Source: Denitromonas ohlonensis (GTDB taxonomy: Bacteria > Pseudomonadota > Gammaproteobacteria > Burkholderiales > Rhodocyclaceae). Taken from it: 64,000 nucleotides of DNA. The DNA lies in contig NZ_VMNI01000003.1 in assembly GCF_007625205.1 (NCBI RefSeq), forward strand, positions 202,139 through 266,138. The letters are read 5' to 3'. Positions 1 through 7,545 of this stretch are shown here, one piece after another (positions within the stretch are counted from its first letter, which is position 1; every line of letters begins with the position of its first letter). Under the pieces are notes generated by a model. That model was not told the origin of the DNA. It did no database searches and saw only the letters and a program-made list of their open reading frames with translations. The position numbers were made by a program, and so were the translations under genes.

Positions 1-116
1 GTGGCCATGAAGCGATTCCACAACGTGAGCTTGAAGTCGGCGTCCAGGGCAAACACACCGATCTCGACCCGGTCGGCGATGAATCCGCTCAGTTCGCTGT
101 GGGTCAGCTCGGTCAT
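1..116 (-). CDS. PAS-domain signalling protein, 5' fragment only
   Basis: Only the first 38 codons are in the window; the gene runs off the left edge. It starts at the ATG at 116, one base after the stop of the upstream CheC-like gene. The visible protein begins MTELTHSELSGF and continues with GVFALDADFKLTLWN, which is the usual opening strand pattern of a PAS sensor domain (hydrophobic, D..x..W.N). The output domain is outside the window, so histidine kinase, diguanylate cyclase and chemoreceptor remain open. Position as third gene of a response regulator / CheC-like set suggests it is part of the same signalling pathway. Confidence 0.6.
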   Translation of the reverse strand, partial: MTELTHSELSGFIADRVEIGVFALDADFKLTLWNRFMA

Positions 117-117
117 G

Positions 118-729
118 TCACAAGCTCGCCAGGAAACGGTCGATCGCGTCGCGCAGCACCAGAATCTGGTCCTCCGGCAACAGCATGACCAGATGGCAGG
201 AGAAGGAACGTTTTTCGAGGCTGAAATTCACCTCGACAAACAGGGCACATGGCGAGTCCATCCGTTCCACGTCGAGCAGGCTGCTCACCTCGGCTTCGGT
301 GGCCATCAACGAGGGCGCGGAAAAACCCATCTCGGCATTGAGTTGCTCGGCCAGGCCGCCCAGGCAGGCGCCGACCAGCACGTTGCTCACATCGAGCAGC
401 AATTCTTGCTCAGTGGCCTCGTCAATAACGTCGTCATAGCCCATCAGATCGGCCAGCTCGCGGCAGTGCGAGACGCCATACACCACCACGGCCTCGCCCC
501 GAAGATCGCCATGAAAGCCCTGACGCACTGCTGTCACCTTTTCAGACCCGACAATGCGCGCAAGCGCAGGGGGAATCAGATTCGGCTTGAGCACCAGGAT
601 GCGCGGGACCGAGAGCATCACGAATTCACCCAACACGGCCGCCACAGACGCGCCCGCCTGCCCCATGCCGATATTGGTCAGCTCCTGCAGCGCATCGCGC
701 TGGTCTTCGGAAAACAAGGCGGTGCTCAT
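118..729 (-). CDS. CheC/CheX-like phosphatase
   Basis: 203 aa cytoplasmic protein of the CheC/CheX/FliY family, which removes phosphate from CheY-type response regulators. The family active-site signature D/S-x3-E-x2-N-x22-P is intact in the first half (D12, E16, N19, P42). A second copy is present in the second half, but its glutamate is replaced by aspartate (D113, N116, P139 at the same spacing). The start ATG at 729 overlaps the stop of the upstream response regulator (ATGA), so the two are translationally coupled and the regulator is the obvious substrate. It is followed after one base by a PAS protein. No flagellar or chemotaxis genes are nearby, so a non-motility signalling role is possible. 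Confidence 0.8.
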   Translation of the reverse strand: MSTALFSEDQRDALQELTNIGMGQAGASVAAVLGEFVMLSVPRILVLKPNLIPPALARIVGSEKVTAVRQGFHGDLRGEAVVVYGVSHCRELADLMGYDDVIDEATEQELLLDVSNVLVGACLGGLAEQLNAEMGFSAPSLMATEAEVSSLLDVERMDSPCALFVEVNFSLEKRSFSCHLVMLLPEDQILVLRDAIDRFLASL

Positions 730-1094
730 AGGGCGACTCCGTATTCACGTAACACGACGCCCAACTTCTCGGCATCCACCGGTTTTTTGACGAAGGCGAT
801 GGCCCCCAACCGTTTGACGCGCTCCTGCGCCTCCGGCTGGATATCGGCCGACACCACCACCACCAGACAATTGAGTCCCTCGGCTTTCAGGGCTTCGAGC
901 ACCTGAAAGCCGTCCATTTCAGGCATGGTCAGATCCAGAAACATCACGTCTACGTCGCCCTGCCGATAGGCGGCCAGCGCTTCAAGCCCGTTTGTGGCCT
1001 GACGGACTTCGACATCCCACGCCGCGGGCAAGGAGCGGATGAGCATCTTGCGCGCCATTGCCGAATCGTCCACCACCAAAACTGTCGACGCCAT
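726..1094 (-). CDS. CheY-like single-domain response regulator
   Basis: 122 aa receiver domain with no output domain. Acidic pocket D9/D10, phospho-acceptor D54 (FLDLTMPEMDGF), S83 of the switch position and K104 in FVKKP are all visible, so it should be phosphorylated normally. The start is the ATG at 1094, with an AGGAG ribosome site six bases upstream; an in-frame TTG one codon earlier is less likely. Its stop overlaps the start of the CheC-like phosphatase by four bases. It probably signals by protein-protein contact, with dephosphorylation by its neighbour. The cognate kinase is not visible here. Confidence 0.88.
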   Translation of the reverse strand: MASTVLVVDDSAMARKMLIRSLPAAWDVEVRQATNGLEALAAYRQGDVDVMFLDLTMPEMDGFQVLEALKAEGLNCLVVVVSADIQPEAQERVKRLGAIAFVKKPVDAEKLGVVLREYGVAL

Positions 1095-1224
1095 CAAAAT
1101 CTCCTCTGCCTGATCGAGTCCCCGGGACCGCTACGCGCGAGCGGTCACCGTGACGTACAAAGCAGACTACGGCGGAGCATCGCCAGACTTTAGGCGAGCC
1201 GACGGAAAACCTATTGCTTTGGTG

Positions 1225-2055
1225 CTAGCGTGGCCGCTCCGCGGTCAGGCCCGCCAGCGTACGGCGCAAGGCCGCCACCCCCAAGCGATGCAAGTAGCGG
1301 CTGCGATAAAAGCGCCCGCCCGGGCCGAGCCGGAACGCCTGGCCGGCCGGCGTATAGGCCGGCAAGCACACGCCATCCGGCGCGAGGCCGGCGCGCACTT
1401 GCCGCCAATAGTCGGGCACGTCGATGCGGCCGCGCTTGAGCGCCGGCGGCATGACGAACACGGTCTTGCCCAAGCGCTGCTGGGCGACCAGCTGCTGCAC
1501 CTCCCAGCGGGTTTCGCCCTGATCGCTCGGGATCATCACGATCCAGCGGGCGTGCTTGATGAGCTGCTGAAACATGGTCTTCCACGCCGCGTCCGTCACC
1601 GCGATCCGGCCCGCACCAATCGCCTCGCCCGGCCGCCCCAGGGCAATCAGGGGCAGATCGGGCGACAGCGCGGCGGCGAGCACCCGTTCGAACTCCATCT
1701 CTGCCTCATGAGCGAAATACGCCGGCATGAGGGGCAGGCCACGCCAGCGGCGATTGGTCACCGTCAGGCGACCGGTCACCGAGAACGGGCGCAGGTAGAC
1801 CGCAAACTGCGGCGCCACATCATCCACCCCGCTGAGCAGCTGCAGCAGCACCGCCTCGGCGCGACGGTCCCGTCTGCGCTGTGTCCACCACCGCTCGACT
1901 GCCGCCAGCACACGACCGCTCAAAAAGAAGGCGGCGCTGCCCATGGCCGCCATCGACGCCGACAACCCATCGCCGGTCACACTGCCGCGACTGAGCAGAT
2001 GCAGCAACACCACCCACGCCGCCAGCAGGTTGCAGTAGCGCACCAGCACGCTCAT
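1225..2055 (-). CDS. two-TM membrane protein with TIR-like cytosolic domain
   Basis: 276 aa. Two hydrophobic helices lie near residues 8-25 and 33-50, followed by a basic linker (WWTQRRRDRR) and a soluble domain of about 200 aa. That domain has the pattern YLRPF, then FERVLAAAL, LIALGRPGE, GAGRIAVTD..W, a predicted helix, ARWIVMIPSDQGETRWEVQQL and KTVFVMPP. From memory this order of motifs resembles a TIR-like family found in bacterial membrane proteins; I could not search for it. The start ATG at 2055 overlaps the stop of the upstream gene (ATGA), so the two products are probably made together and may form a complex. An earlier in-frame start at 2163 lies inside the upstream gene and was not chosen. 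Confidence 0.55.
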   Translation of the reverse strand: MSVLVRYCNLLAAWVVLLHLLSRGSVTGDGLSASMAAMGSAAFFLSGRVLAAVERWWTQRRRDRRAEAVLLQLLSGVDDVAPQFAVYLRPFSVTGRLTVTNRRWRGLPLMPAYFAHEAEMEFERVLAAALSPDLPLIALGRPGEAIGAGRIAVTDAAWKTMFQQLIKHARWIVMIPSDQGETRWEVQQLVAQQRLGKTVFVMPPALKRGRIDVPDYWRQVRAGLAPDGVCLPAYTPAGQAFRLGPGGRFYRSRYLHRLGVAALRRTLAGLTAERPR

Positions 2056-3338
2056 GGCCGCCTCCCGCATTCTCGCGCCGCTTCCGCGGCCTCCTCCGCT
2101 GACCAGGGCCGATCCAGCAACAGGTTCGGATCCCAGGCGCGCAGGCAGATGTCGTAGTCCCACTCCGCATCCAGCGTGGTCAAGAGCGTATCGAGCGCGG
2201 CGCGCGCGGCGGGGTCGGCCGCCTGTTCGCGCGCCTGGGCAAAGAGGCGGTGCTCGGTCGCCCGGCTCTCAAACCAGGTGTGGGGCACGGCGAGCGGATC
2301 GGGCGCCCTGTCGGGCAGAGGCCAGACCAGTTGCCCCACCCAACGCAGACGGTCCGACACAAACCGATCGAGCGCGCCATCCAAACGATGATCGAGCATC
2401 CCGCTGTCAACAGGCCCTGCGCCGACCAGCGCATCAAGCGCGTTGAGATCGGCATCGAGGCGCCGATCCAATCGCACAATCGGTGCCAACAACGCCTGCC
2501 GGTGCGCCGCATAGCGCTGCCGTAGCGCCATCGCCTGCGCCATAAGCGAGGGCGCGCTCGCCCCCGGCGCATCGGCGAGAAAATCTCGCGTCGCCGGCAC
2601 CAGCGTCCGCGCCGCGTGGCGCGCAGTGGCCTCGCGCTGCAAGCCCAGATCAATCCACGGTCCGGCGAGCAACACCAGCGGCAAGGCCAGATAAGCGAAC
2701 TGCTGGCCGAGCTGGCGCAGAAGCACCGCCACGAGCCGCCCCAGCCCGCGCCGCAGCCGCCACCCCAGGAAGCGCACCCCGGCCAACCCATGCCGGCGCA
2801 GCAAGCGCGGCGTCGCCAGCAGGTCCGCAACGCCATGCCCCGCATCTTGCCACCACCCCCATCGCGCGCTGAGCTCGCCGCGCCGACGCTCCACCCGCAT
2901 CGCCCACGCCCGGCGCAAGCGGCCAACGCGGCCCGATCGTCGAGGCGCCGATCGCCACCGCGTTGCCAGGCGCCACAGCCGCGCACCGCCAGCACTCAGA
3001 CCCGCCGCGACGGCCACACTGCCGGCCGCACACACCATCCACATCACGATTACGCCGGCGCTGCCCGCCGGGTCCACCGCCAGACCCGCCCACCCATGCG
3101 TCACCGCCGCCTGCCATGCCTCCAGGCCCTGTCGCCGATCCGACAAGGCCAAAGCGATGCCGTCGGCACTCACCCCCGGATGCAGCACCCCGTGCACCAC
3201 CGCGAGGCCCACACGACGCAAGCCCTCGCCCAGCCCCATCGCGATCTGCGCCAGCCAGTCCGCACTCGCCGACGCCGCCCAGGCCGTCGCGGGCAGGCAG
3301 CACAACACGACATAGCGCCAGACGTCCGACGGTCTCAT
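2052..3338 (-). CDS. uncharacterised membrane protein, partner of the TIR-like gene
   Basis: 428 aa, no recognised family. It has a signal-like N-terminus (residues 8-23), a hydrophobic segment near 95-117, a strongly basic stretch (about 118-155) rich in RR and WR, a second hydrophobic segment near 212-230 (AYLALPLVLLAGPW), and a helical, mostly soluble C-terminus of about 190 aa. The ATG at 3338 is preferred to an in-frame TTG three codons earlier; no strong ribosome site is visible. Its stop overlaps the start of the TIR-like gene. The pair is isolated from its neighbours by intergenic gaps on both sides. Function unknown; it could be a membrane scaffold or sensor for the TIR-like protein. 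Confidence 0.6.
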   Translation of the reverse strand: MRPSDVWRYVVLCCLPATAWAASASADWLAQIAMGLGEGLRRVGLAVVHGVLHPGVSADGIALALSDRRQGLEAWQAAVTHGWAGLAVDPAGSAGVIVMWMVCAAGSVAVAAGLSAGGARLWRLATRWRSAPRRSGRVGRLRRAWAMRVERRRGELSARWGWWQDAGHGVADLLATPRLLRRHGLAGVRFLGWRLRRGLGRLVAVLLRQLGQQFAYLALPLVLLAGPWIDLGLQREATARHAARTLVPATRDFLADAPGASAPSLMAQAMALRQRYAAHRQALLAPIVRLDRRLDADLNALDALVGAGPVDSGMLDHRLDGALDRFVSDRLRWVGQLVWPLPDRAPDPLAVPHTWFESRATEHRLFAQAREQAADPAARAALDTLLTTLDAEWDYDICLRAWDPNLLLDRPWSAEEAAEAARECGRRP

Positions 3339-3414
3339 GAGCAACAAGGCGCCGCACCGCCACCCACATCAGCCGGCGCCACGTGTGGGCATACTTGAGC
3401 TATAGCACTGCAAC

Positions 3415-3455
3415 GCTTCAGCGCAATCCGGGTCCAAATCAGCAAACGCTGAAGC
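3415..3455. repeat. inverted repeat between divergent genes
   Basis: GCTTCAGCG (3415-3423) is matched by its complement CGCTGAAGC (3447-3455) across a 23-base spacer, in the gap between the divergent membrane-protein pair and the ankyrin gene. It could be an operator or a loose stem-loop. No T-tract follows on either strand. The rest of the gap 3339-3608 shows nothing I can name. Confidence 0.35.
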
Positions 3456-3608
3456 ACACCACGCAAAACCGCCCCGGTGGCATCATGGCGCGACCATCCG
3501 ATGGCGACCAATCGCCCTGCATTTGCGTCCGCGCAAGGCAGGCGGGGTGCGTCCACGGCAAGGTGTGCGCCTCGTGGGCGCGCCCCAAACTCACAGGAGA
3601 ACTGACCG

Positions 3609-4109
3609 ATGTCGATGCTGACCCGACTGCGCGGCCTGAGCCGCCTGCTGGCCATCACGGCGGCCCTCGGCCTGCCGACGCTGGCCATCGCCGACGCCAA
3701 CCCCGGCGAACAACCCATTCACCAGATCGCCCGCACCGGCACCGGCGACGAGGTGACTGCCGCGCTCAAGGCCGACCCCAAGGCCCGCGACGCGCGCACC
3801 GCCCGCGGCTCCACGCCGTTGCACTTGGCCGCCATGAATTCCGACCTCAGCGCCATGCGCGCCCTGATCGCCGCCGGCGCCGACCCCAACGCCCGCGACC
3901 AGGACGGCTCCACCCCGCTGCACATGGCCGCCTACGCCACCCGAACCGACAACGCCCAGCTGTTGCTCGAAGCCGGCGCCGACCCGGTGGCCAAGAACAT
4001 CCACGGCCGCGACCCCGCCGCGATGGGCCGCAAGGTCAAGGCCGACGAAACCGTCGGCGTCATCTCATTGTGGATTCTCAAAGGCTGCCAGGCCGGCAAG
4101 CCGTGCTGA
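3609..4109 (+). CDS. exported ankyrin-repeat protein
   Basis: 166 aa. A signal peptide (residues 1-28, cut after LAIADA) is followed by about three ankyrin repeats: a degenerate one near 37-66, then GSTPLHLAAMNS (68-100) and GSTPLHMAAYAT (100-135) with the usual AGADPNARD turn. It is therefore a periplasmic protein-binding scaffold. The start is supported by an AGGAG ribosome site upstream. It ends with two cysteines (KGCQAGKPC). The DUF411 gene follows after 10 bases, so the two form an operon. Similar secreted ankyrin proteins sit beside redox or metal enzymes in other proteobacteria, which fits a periplasmic metal role, but that is inference. Confidence 0.78.
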   Translation: MSMLTRLRGLSRLLAITAALGLPTLAIADANPGEQPIHQIARTGTGDEVTAALKADPKARDARTARGSTPLHLAAMNSDLSAMRALIAAGADPNARDQDGSTPLHMAAYATRTDNAQLLLEAGADPVAKNIHGRDPAAMGRKVKADETVGVISLWILKGCQAGKPC

Positions 4110-4119
4110 AGGAGACGCC

Positions 4120-4623
4120 ATGAAAACCCTGCTCCTTACCGCCCTCACCGCGCTCACGCTGAGCACCGCCGCAAACGCCGACACCCCCGCCGCCGAGATC
4201 GAGATGTACGCCCCGACCGTCTGCCTGGCCTGCATCGATTACGCCGAGCACCTGCGCCAGCACGGCTTCAAGGTCACCGTCAATCGCCTGCCCATGGACG
4301 ACCTCAAGGCCACCAAAGAACGCCTCAAGGTCCCGCGCGGCTACGAAGCCATCCCCTCCGCCACGGTCGCCGGCTACTTCATTGAAGGCCACGTGCCCGC
4401 CGAAGACATCCAGCTGCTGCTCAAGAAAAAGCCCGACGCCCGCGGCCTCGCCGTGCCCGGCCTGCCGCTCGGCGCCCCAGGCCGCGAATACTCCAGCCCC
4501 ACCTGCGAAACCGGCTGCACCACCCTGGACAAGACCCAGGGCACCGAACGCCCCCGGCGCGAGCCCTTCAATACCTTTTTGATCCTCAAGGACGGGGACA
4601 GCAAGGTGTGGTGGCGGCACTGA
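4120..4623 (+). CDS. periplasmic DUF411 metal-binding protein
   Basis: 167 aa with a signal peptide (1-20). The mature part matches the DUF411 family: cysteine site near the N-terminus, EHLRQHGFKV, RLKVP, ATVAGYFIEGHVPAEDI and the hallmark DARGLAVPGLPLGAPG. DUF411 proteins are linked to copper handling. Two features are unusual: the common CGCC cysteine motif is VCLACIDYAEH here, and there is a C-terminal extension with two more cysteines (CETGC). It is the second gene of an operon with the ankyrin protein. Given the nos and copper genes downstream in the window, copper binding is plausible but not shown by the sequence. Confidence 0.8.
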   Translation: MKTLLLTALTALTLSTAANADTPAAEIEMYAPTVCLACIDYAEHLRQHGFKVTVNRLPMDDLKATKERLKVPRGYEAIPSATVAGYFIEGHVPAEDIQLLLKKKPDARGLAVPGLPLGAPGREYSSPTCETGCTTLDKTQGTERPRREPFNTFLILKDGDSKVWWRH

Positions 4624-4661
4624 GGGTGGGCCGTGCGCCGCACAGGCGGCGAGGGGTGTAG

Positions 4662-4688
4662 GTTGGGTTGAGCGCAGCGAAGCCCAAC
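4662..4688. repeat. GTTGGG/CCCAAC inverted repeat
   Basis: A short palindromic repeat downstream of the DUF411 gene: arms GTTGGG and CCCAAC surround TTGAGCGCAGCGAAG. The sequence is of a type known to be scattered through intergenic DNA of many proteobacteria. There is no T-tract, so termination is not implied. Confidence 0.5.
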
Positions 4689-4795
4689 ATGCGGCATCTC
4701 AGCCTAAATGAACTCCATTCACGCATCGCCCGCCGTCAAATACCGCGGCTTCGAATCACTTGAATTGGCCGGGTCTCGCCCCGGCGGGCGACTTA

Positions 4796-4817
4796 CTTTC
4801 TTGCTTGTGCAAGAAAG
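4796..4817. repeat. perfect 9-bp hairpin in dispersed repeat block
   Basis: CTTTCTTGC and GCAAGAAAG pair perfectly around a TTGT loop. The flanks (GGGCGACTTA before, CTAAGCAAAGAAGC after) extend the similarity to a dispersed GC-rich repeat that I recall from betaproteobacterial intergenic regions. The block seems to run on to about 4930. Confidence 0.5.
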
Positions 4818-5007
4818 CTAAGCAAAGAAGCACAGCCCGCTTTCGCGCCCCTTCGGGGTTCCCGCCCTGCGGCGATGTCGGGCGGGGTGCTTCGCGAACT
4901 CGCCCTGCGGGCTCAAACAAGCGAAGCCCCTTTTTCCGCCCGCCACCCCCTCCGGTTGGCGCGACAGAGGGCGGATCGATCGTGCCCAGCTTGACCACCG
5001 CGGAGTA

Positions 5008-5086
5008 GTAGGGTGGTCAGCTCCGCTGCCCACCAAGCAACGTTTTTCATAAAGCACGATGGTGGGTGGCAAGCCACCCACCCTAC
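5008..5086. repeat. 79-bp REP-like element, copy 1
   Basis: Bounded by a perfect 9-bp terminal inverted repeat (GTAGGGTGG at 5008-5016, CCACCCTAC at 5078-5086) with an internal hairpin GGGTGGCAAGCCACCC. A second copy of exactly the same length lies at 63824-63902; the ends are conserved and the middle diverges. Length, termini and copy number fit a small non-autonomous mobile or REP-like element. Confidence 0.75.
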
Positions 5087-5184
5087 GACGCGACATCCAG
5101 GCAGCCATTGATCAGCCCGCCGAACCCCACCACCCACACCAACATCCATTTAAGATGGTCGATGCATAACCACGGGAGGACATC

Positions 5185-5735
5185 ATGCGCTACACATCGA
5201 TCTACGTCGCTGCACTCATCGGTCTCACCGGCTGCGTCTCATCGGGCGGCTATCGTCCTGTCGCCGACAAACTGCCCACACTGGAGGTCGCATTCGCGAT
5301 TCGGCCTGGGACGGCAAGACGATCCCGCCGGACAGCGTGTGCTCCAACTTCGGCGGCAAAGACGTCAGTCCGGCATTGAAAGTCAGCAATATCCCGACGG
5401 GGGCAAACGCGATCATCATCCAGTTCAATGATCGCGACTACGGGCCGCTATCGAACAACGGCGGGCACGGCACGATTGGGTACTGGGTGAGCGGTGGCGG
5501 CAGCGCAACCCTGCCGAGCGTCAAAGGCTTCAGCGCCGAGATGCCGGCTGGCGCGTTTATCGAAGCCCGGTCGTACGGCCAAGGCGCCTACCGATCCCCC
5601 GGTTATCTGGCGCCATGCTCCGGCGGCCGAGGCCATGCCTATGAAGCCGTCGTCAAAGCTGTCTACAAAGCGAAGAGCCCCAACGAAGAGAGCCGTCTTC
5701 TCGCTGAAACAACACTTCTGCTCGGCCGTTTCTAA
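5185..5735 (+). pseudogene. PEBP/YbhB-type lipoprotein, frameshifted
   Basis: The first frame (from ATG 5185, with GGAGG upstream) gives a lipoprotein signal with lipobox LTGC, then VSSGGYRPVADKLPTLEV, and stops at 5379. A second frame, open to TAA at 5735, carries the rest: AWDGKTIPPDSVCSNFGGKD, VSPALKVSNIP, HGTIGYWVSGG and GHAYEAVVKAVY, typical of the PEBP (Raf kinase inhibitor-like, YbhB/YbcL) fold. Joining the frames between about 5290 and 5310 gives a continuous protein of about 180 aa. The shift equals one lost base or two gained. It is either a recent mutation or a sequencing error; a GTG at 5337 could also start a truncated product without signal peptide. Confidence 0.7.
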
Positions 5736-5747
5736 CTGATCCTGCTT

Positions 5748-5774
5748 GTTCGGCGGCAAGCTTAGCCGCCGAAC
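5748..5774. terminator. hairpin at convergent gene ends
   Basis: GTTCGGCGGC and GCCGCCGAAC form a perfect 10-bp stem with loop AAGCTTA, between the PEBP gene on the plus strand and the flavoprotein on the minus strand, whose TAA lies in the loop. There is no clear T-tract, so it is a weak or factor-assisted bidirectional terminator candidate. Confidence 0.55.
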
Positions 5775-7048
5775 ATCTCCCCAAACATTCCCGCCGCCCA
5801 CGTCATTTCCTCGCCACGCGGCTGGTTCTCGCGCGACTGGTCGATACGTTGCTCCAGCGCGCCGTCGCCGCGGATGCGGTAGCTGGCGTCGATGCGGACC
5901 ATTTCCGGGGGGGTGAAGCTGTCGTAGACCCAGCAGGTGCTGTCGGGAAACGGGGGGTCGAAGGGCTTGCCGTGGATTCGGGCGGCGATGGTGGCAGCGG
6001 CGATGCGGCCGTGGTGGACGGCCATGTGGCCGGTTTTGGGGTAGTGGCCGAAGAGCGGGGAGACAAGGCCGACGGCGTCGCCGATGACGAAGACGTGCTC
6101 GTCGGCGACGGATTGCAGCGTGCGGGCGTCGACGTCGGCCCAGCCGGTGGGCTCGCCGTGGTCGTTGCGTCGGTCGAGGCCGGCGAGGCGGATCAGCGCG
6201 CCGGCGTGTTGCGGACCGGCGAGGATGGCGTCGGAGAAGGGGAATTCATCGAAATCGGTGACCACCACTTTCTTGAACGGGTCGACACGCTCGATACGCT
6301 GGAAAGGCTTGAAGTCGACATAGTCGGAGAGCTGGCGGTCGAAGCTGTCGCGGAAGCCGGCCATGCCGGCGCCGGGGTCGAGCACGATGAGCCGACCCTT
6401 GATCTGTTTTTGTTGAAACCAGGTGGCAATGGCGATGGCCCGCTCATAGGGCGTGGGCGGGCAACGGTAGGGCGCGGGCGGGATGGTCATGAGCAGATCG
6501 CCGCCTTTGAAGGCATGCAGCCGCTGCTTGAGCTGCCGGACGCCGGCCGCGCCAACGAAGCCGCCATCGAACTGCTGGCGAATCGCCGTGAGTGCGTCGC
6601 TGTCGCCACCGACCCACGGCGCGAGATTTTCGGCGATGCCGGGCGAGAGCAGAAGCCAGTCGTAGCTCAGGCGGCCACCGGCGGTTTCAATCTGGCGGGT
6701 TTGCCGATCAATGCCGCGCACTTCGGCCTGCACAAAGGTGTAGCCATGACGCGCGGCCGCCTGGCGGTAGTCGTGCTCGAGCGTGGCGTCGGGCACCCGG
6801 TCGATCAGCCAGGCGTTGGACAACGGGAGCGAGAAGAATTGCGCCTGACGCTCGATGAGGACGATGTCCCACGCCGGCAATGCGCGGCGCAGATGGGCGG
6901 CGGCGGAGAGCCCGCCCCAACCCCCGCCAACGACCACGACACGGCCTTTTTTGGCGGGCGGCAGCAGGGCCTGCGCGCTGCGCGCCCGACCAAACACCAG
7001 GCCGGCGGTCAGGCCGCCCAGCGCATGCAGGGCCTGTCGGCGTTTCAC
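5762..7048 (-). CDS. FccB-like flavoprotein (sulfide dehydrogenase / SQR family), nos-linked
   Basis: 428 aa. The N-terminus has a Tat-like signal (KRRQALHALGG). A Rossmann FAD site follows (GRVVVVGGGWGG, about 36-46) with the acidic end of the second strand (IER). The segment YRCPPTPYERA around C196 closely matches the cysteine motif of flavocytochrome c sulfide dehydrogenase, and C372 (TCWVY) could be the second redox cysteine. A second FAD motif, FVIGDAVG, is near 320-327. The start is a GTG at 7048 that overlaps the TGA of the TlpA gene (GTGA). It is last in the nos cluster. A role passing electrons to the Nos cytochromes, or oxidising sulfide, is inference. The usual cytochrome partner FccA is not adjacent. 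Confidence 0.75.
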   Translation of the reverse strand: MKRRQALHALGGLTAGLVFGRARSAQALLPPAKKGRVVVVGGGWGGLSAAAHLRRALPAWDIVLIERQAQFFSLPLSNAWLIDRVPDATLEHDYRQAAARHGYTFVQAEVRGIDRQTRQIETAGGRLSYDWLLLSPGIAENLAPWVGGDSDALTAIRQQFDGGFVGAAGVRQLKQRLHAFKGGDLLMTIPPAPYRCPPTPYERAIAIATWFQQKQIKGRLIVLDPGAGMAGFRDSFDRQLSDYVDFKPFQRIERVDPFKKVVVTDFDEFPFSDAILAGPQHAGALIRLAGLDRRNDHGEPTGWADVDARTLQSVADEHVFVIGDAVGLVSPLFGHYPKTGHMAVHHGRIAAATIAARIHGKPFDPPFPDSTCWVYDSFTPPEMVRIDASYRIRGDGALEQRIDQSRENQPRGEEMTWAAGMFGEMFGG

Positions 7049-7533
7049 AGCAGCGGCGCGACGGCGGCCTGCATGTCCTCGGCGCTCATCACGCCGAGCT
7101 TGCGGGTGGTGATCTTGCCATCGGCGTCGATGACCACGGTGAAGGGCAGCCCGGCCTTGGTGTTGCCGAGCGCCTTCATGAGCTCGACGCCCTTGCCGGC
7201 GCCGGCGAACACGACGAGATAGTCCATTTCGTAGGCGGCGACGAAGTCGCGGGCGCTGTCGCCGAGGTCTTCGACCCCGATACCGACCACCTGCAAGCCC
7301 GCCGCCTTGTGCTGCTTGGCGAGTTCGGCCAGATGCGGAATCTCGCTGCGGCAGGGGCCGCACCAGCGCGCCCAGAAGTTGACCACGGCCGGCTTGCCCT
7401 TGAGCGATGCCAGCGCGACCGGCTGGCCATCCAGACCGGGGAAGCCGGCGGCGAACAGCGCCGTGGCCTCATCGGCAGCGTGTGCCGACAGGCTGGTGAC
7501 CGCAAAAAACAGCAGGGCAAACAGGTGGCGCAT
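7045..7533 (-). CDS. TlpA-like periplasmic thioredoxin
   Basis: 162 aa with a Sec signal peptide (1-19). The thioredoxin fold carries an intact active site, VNFWARWCGPCRSEIPHL, and a cis-proline region, KAGLPFTVVID. Proteins of this type keep cysteines reduced in the periplasm, for example during copper-site or heme-protein assembly. It lies between nosY and the FccB-like gene: 12 bases after nosY and with a four-base overlap into the flavoprotein gene. It could reduce NosL or NosZ CuA cysteines or act with the flavoprotein; the sequence alone does not decide. Confidence 0.88.
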   Translation of the reverse strand: MRHLFALLFFAVTSLSAHAADEATALFAAGFPGLDGQPVALASLKGKPAVVNFWARWCGPCRSEIPHLAELAKQHKAAGLQVVGIGVEDLGDSARDFVAAYEMDYLVVFAGAGKGVELMKALGNTKAGLPFTVVIDADGKITTRKLGVMSAEDMQAAVAPLL

Positions 7534-7545
7534 GGCGATTCCTTG

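Larger units (their letters stand above)
4624..5184. other. gene-free tract of dispersed repeats
   Basis: About 560 bases with no credible gene. It holds three repeat types in a row. First is a GTTGGG...CCCAAC inverted repeat (4662-4688) of the TTGGGTTGAGCGCAGCGAA type common in proteobacteria. Second is a hairpin-bearing block (4796-4817: CTTTCTTGC, loop TTGT, GCAAGAAAG), followed by a GC-rich stretch typical of dispersed repeats. Third is a 79-base element (5008-5086) that recurs at the right end of the window. Short reading frames on both strands here have no ribosome sites or protein-like composition. Confidence 0.7.
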
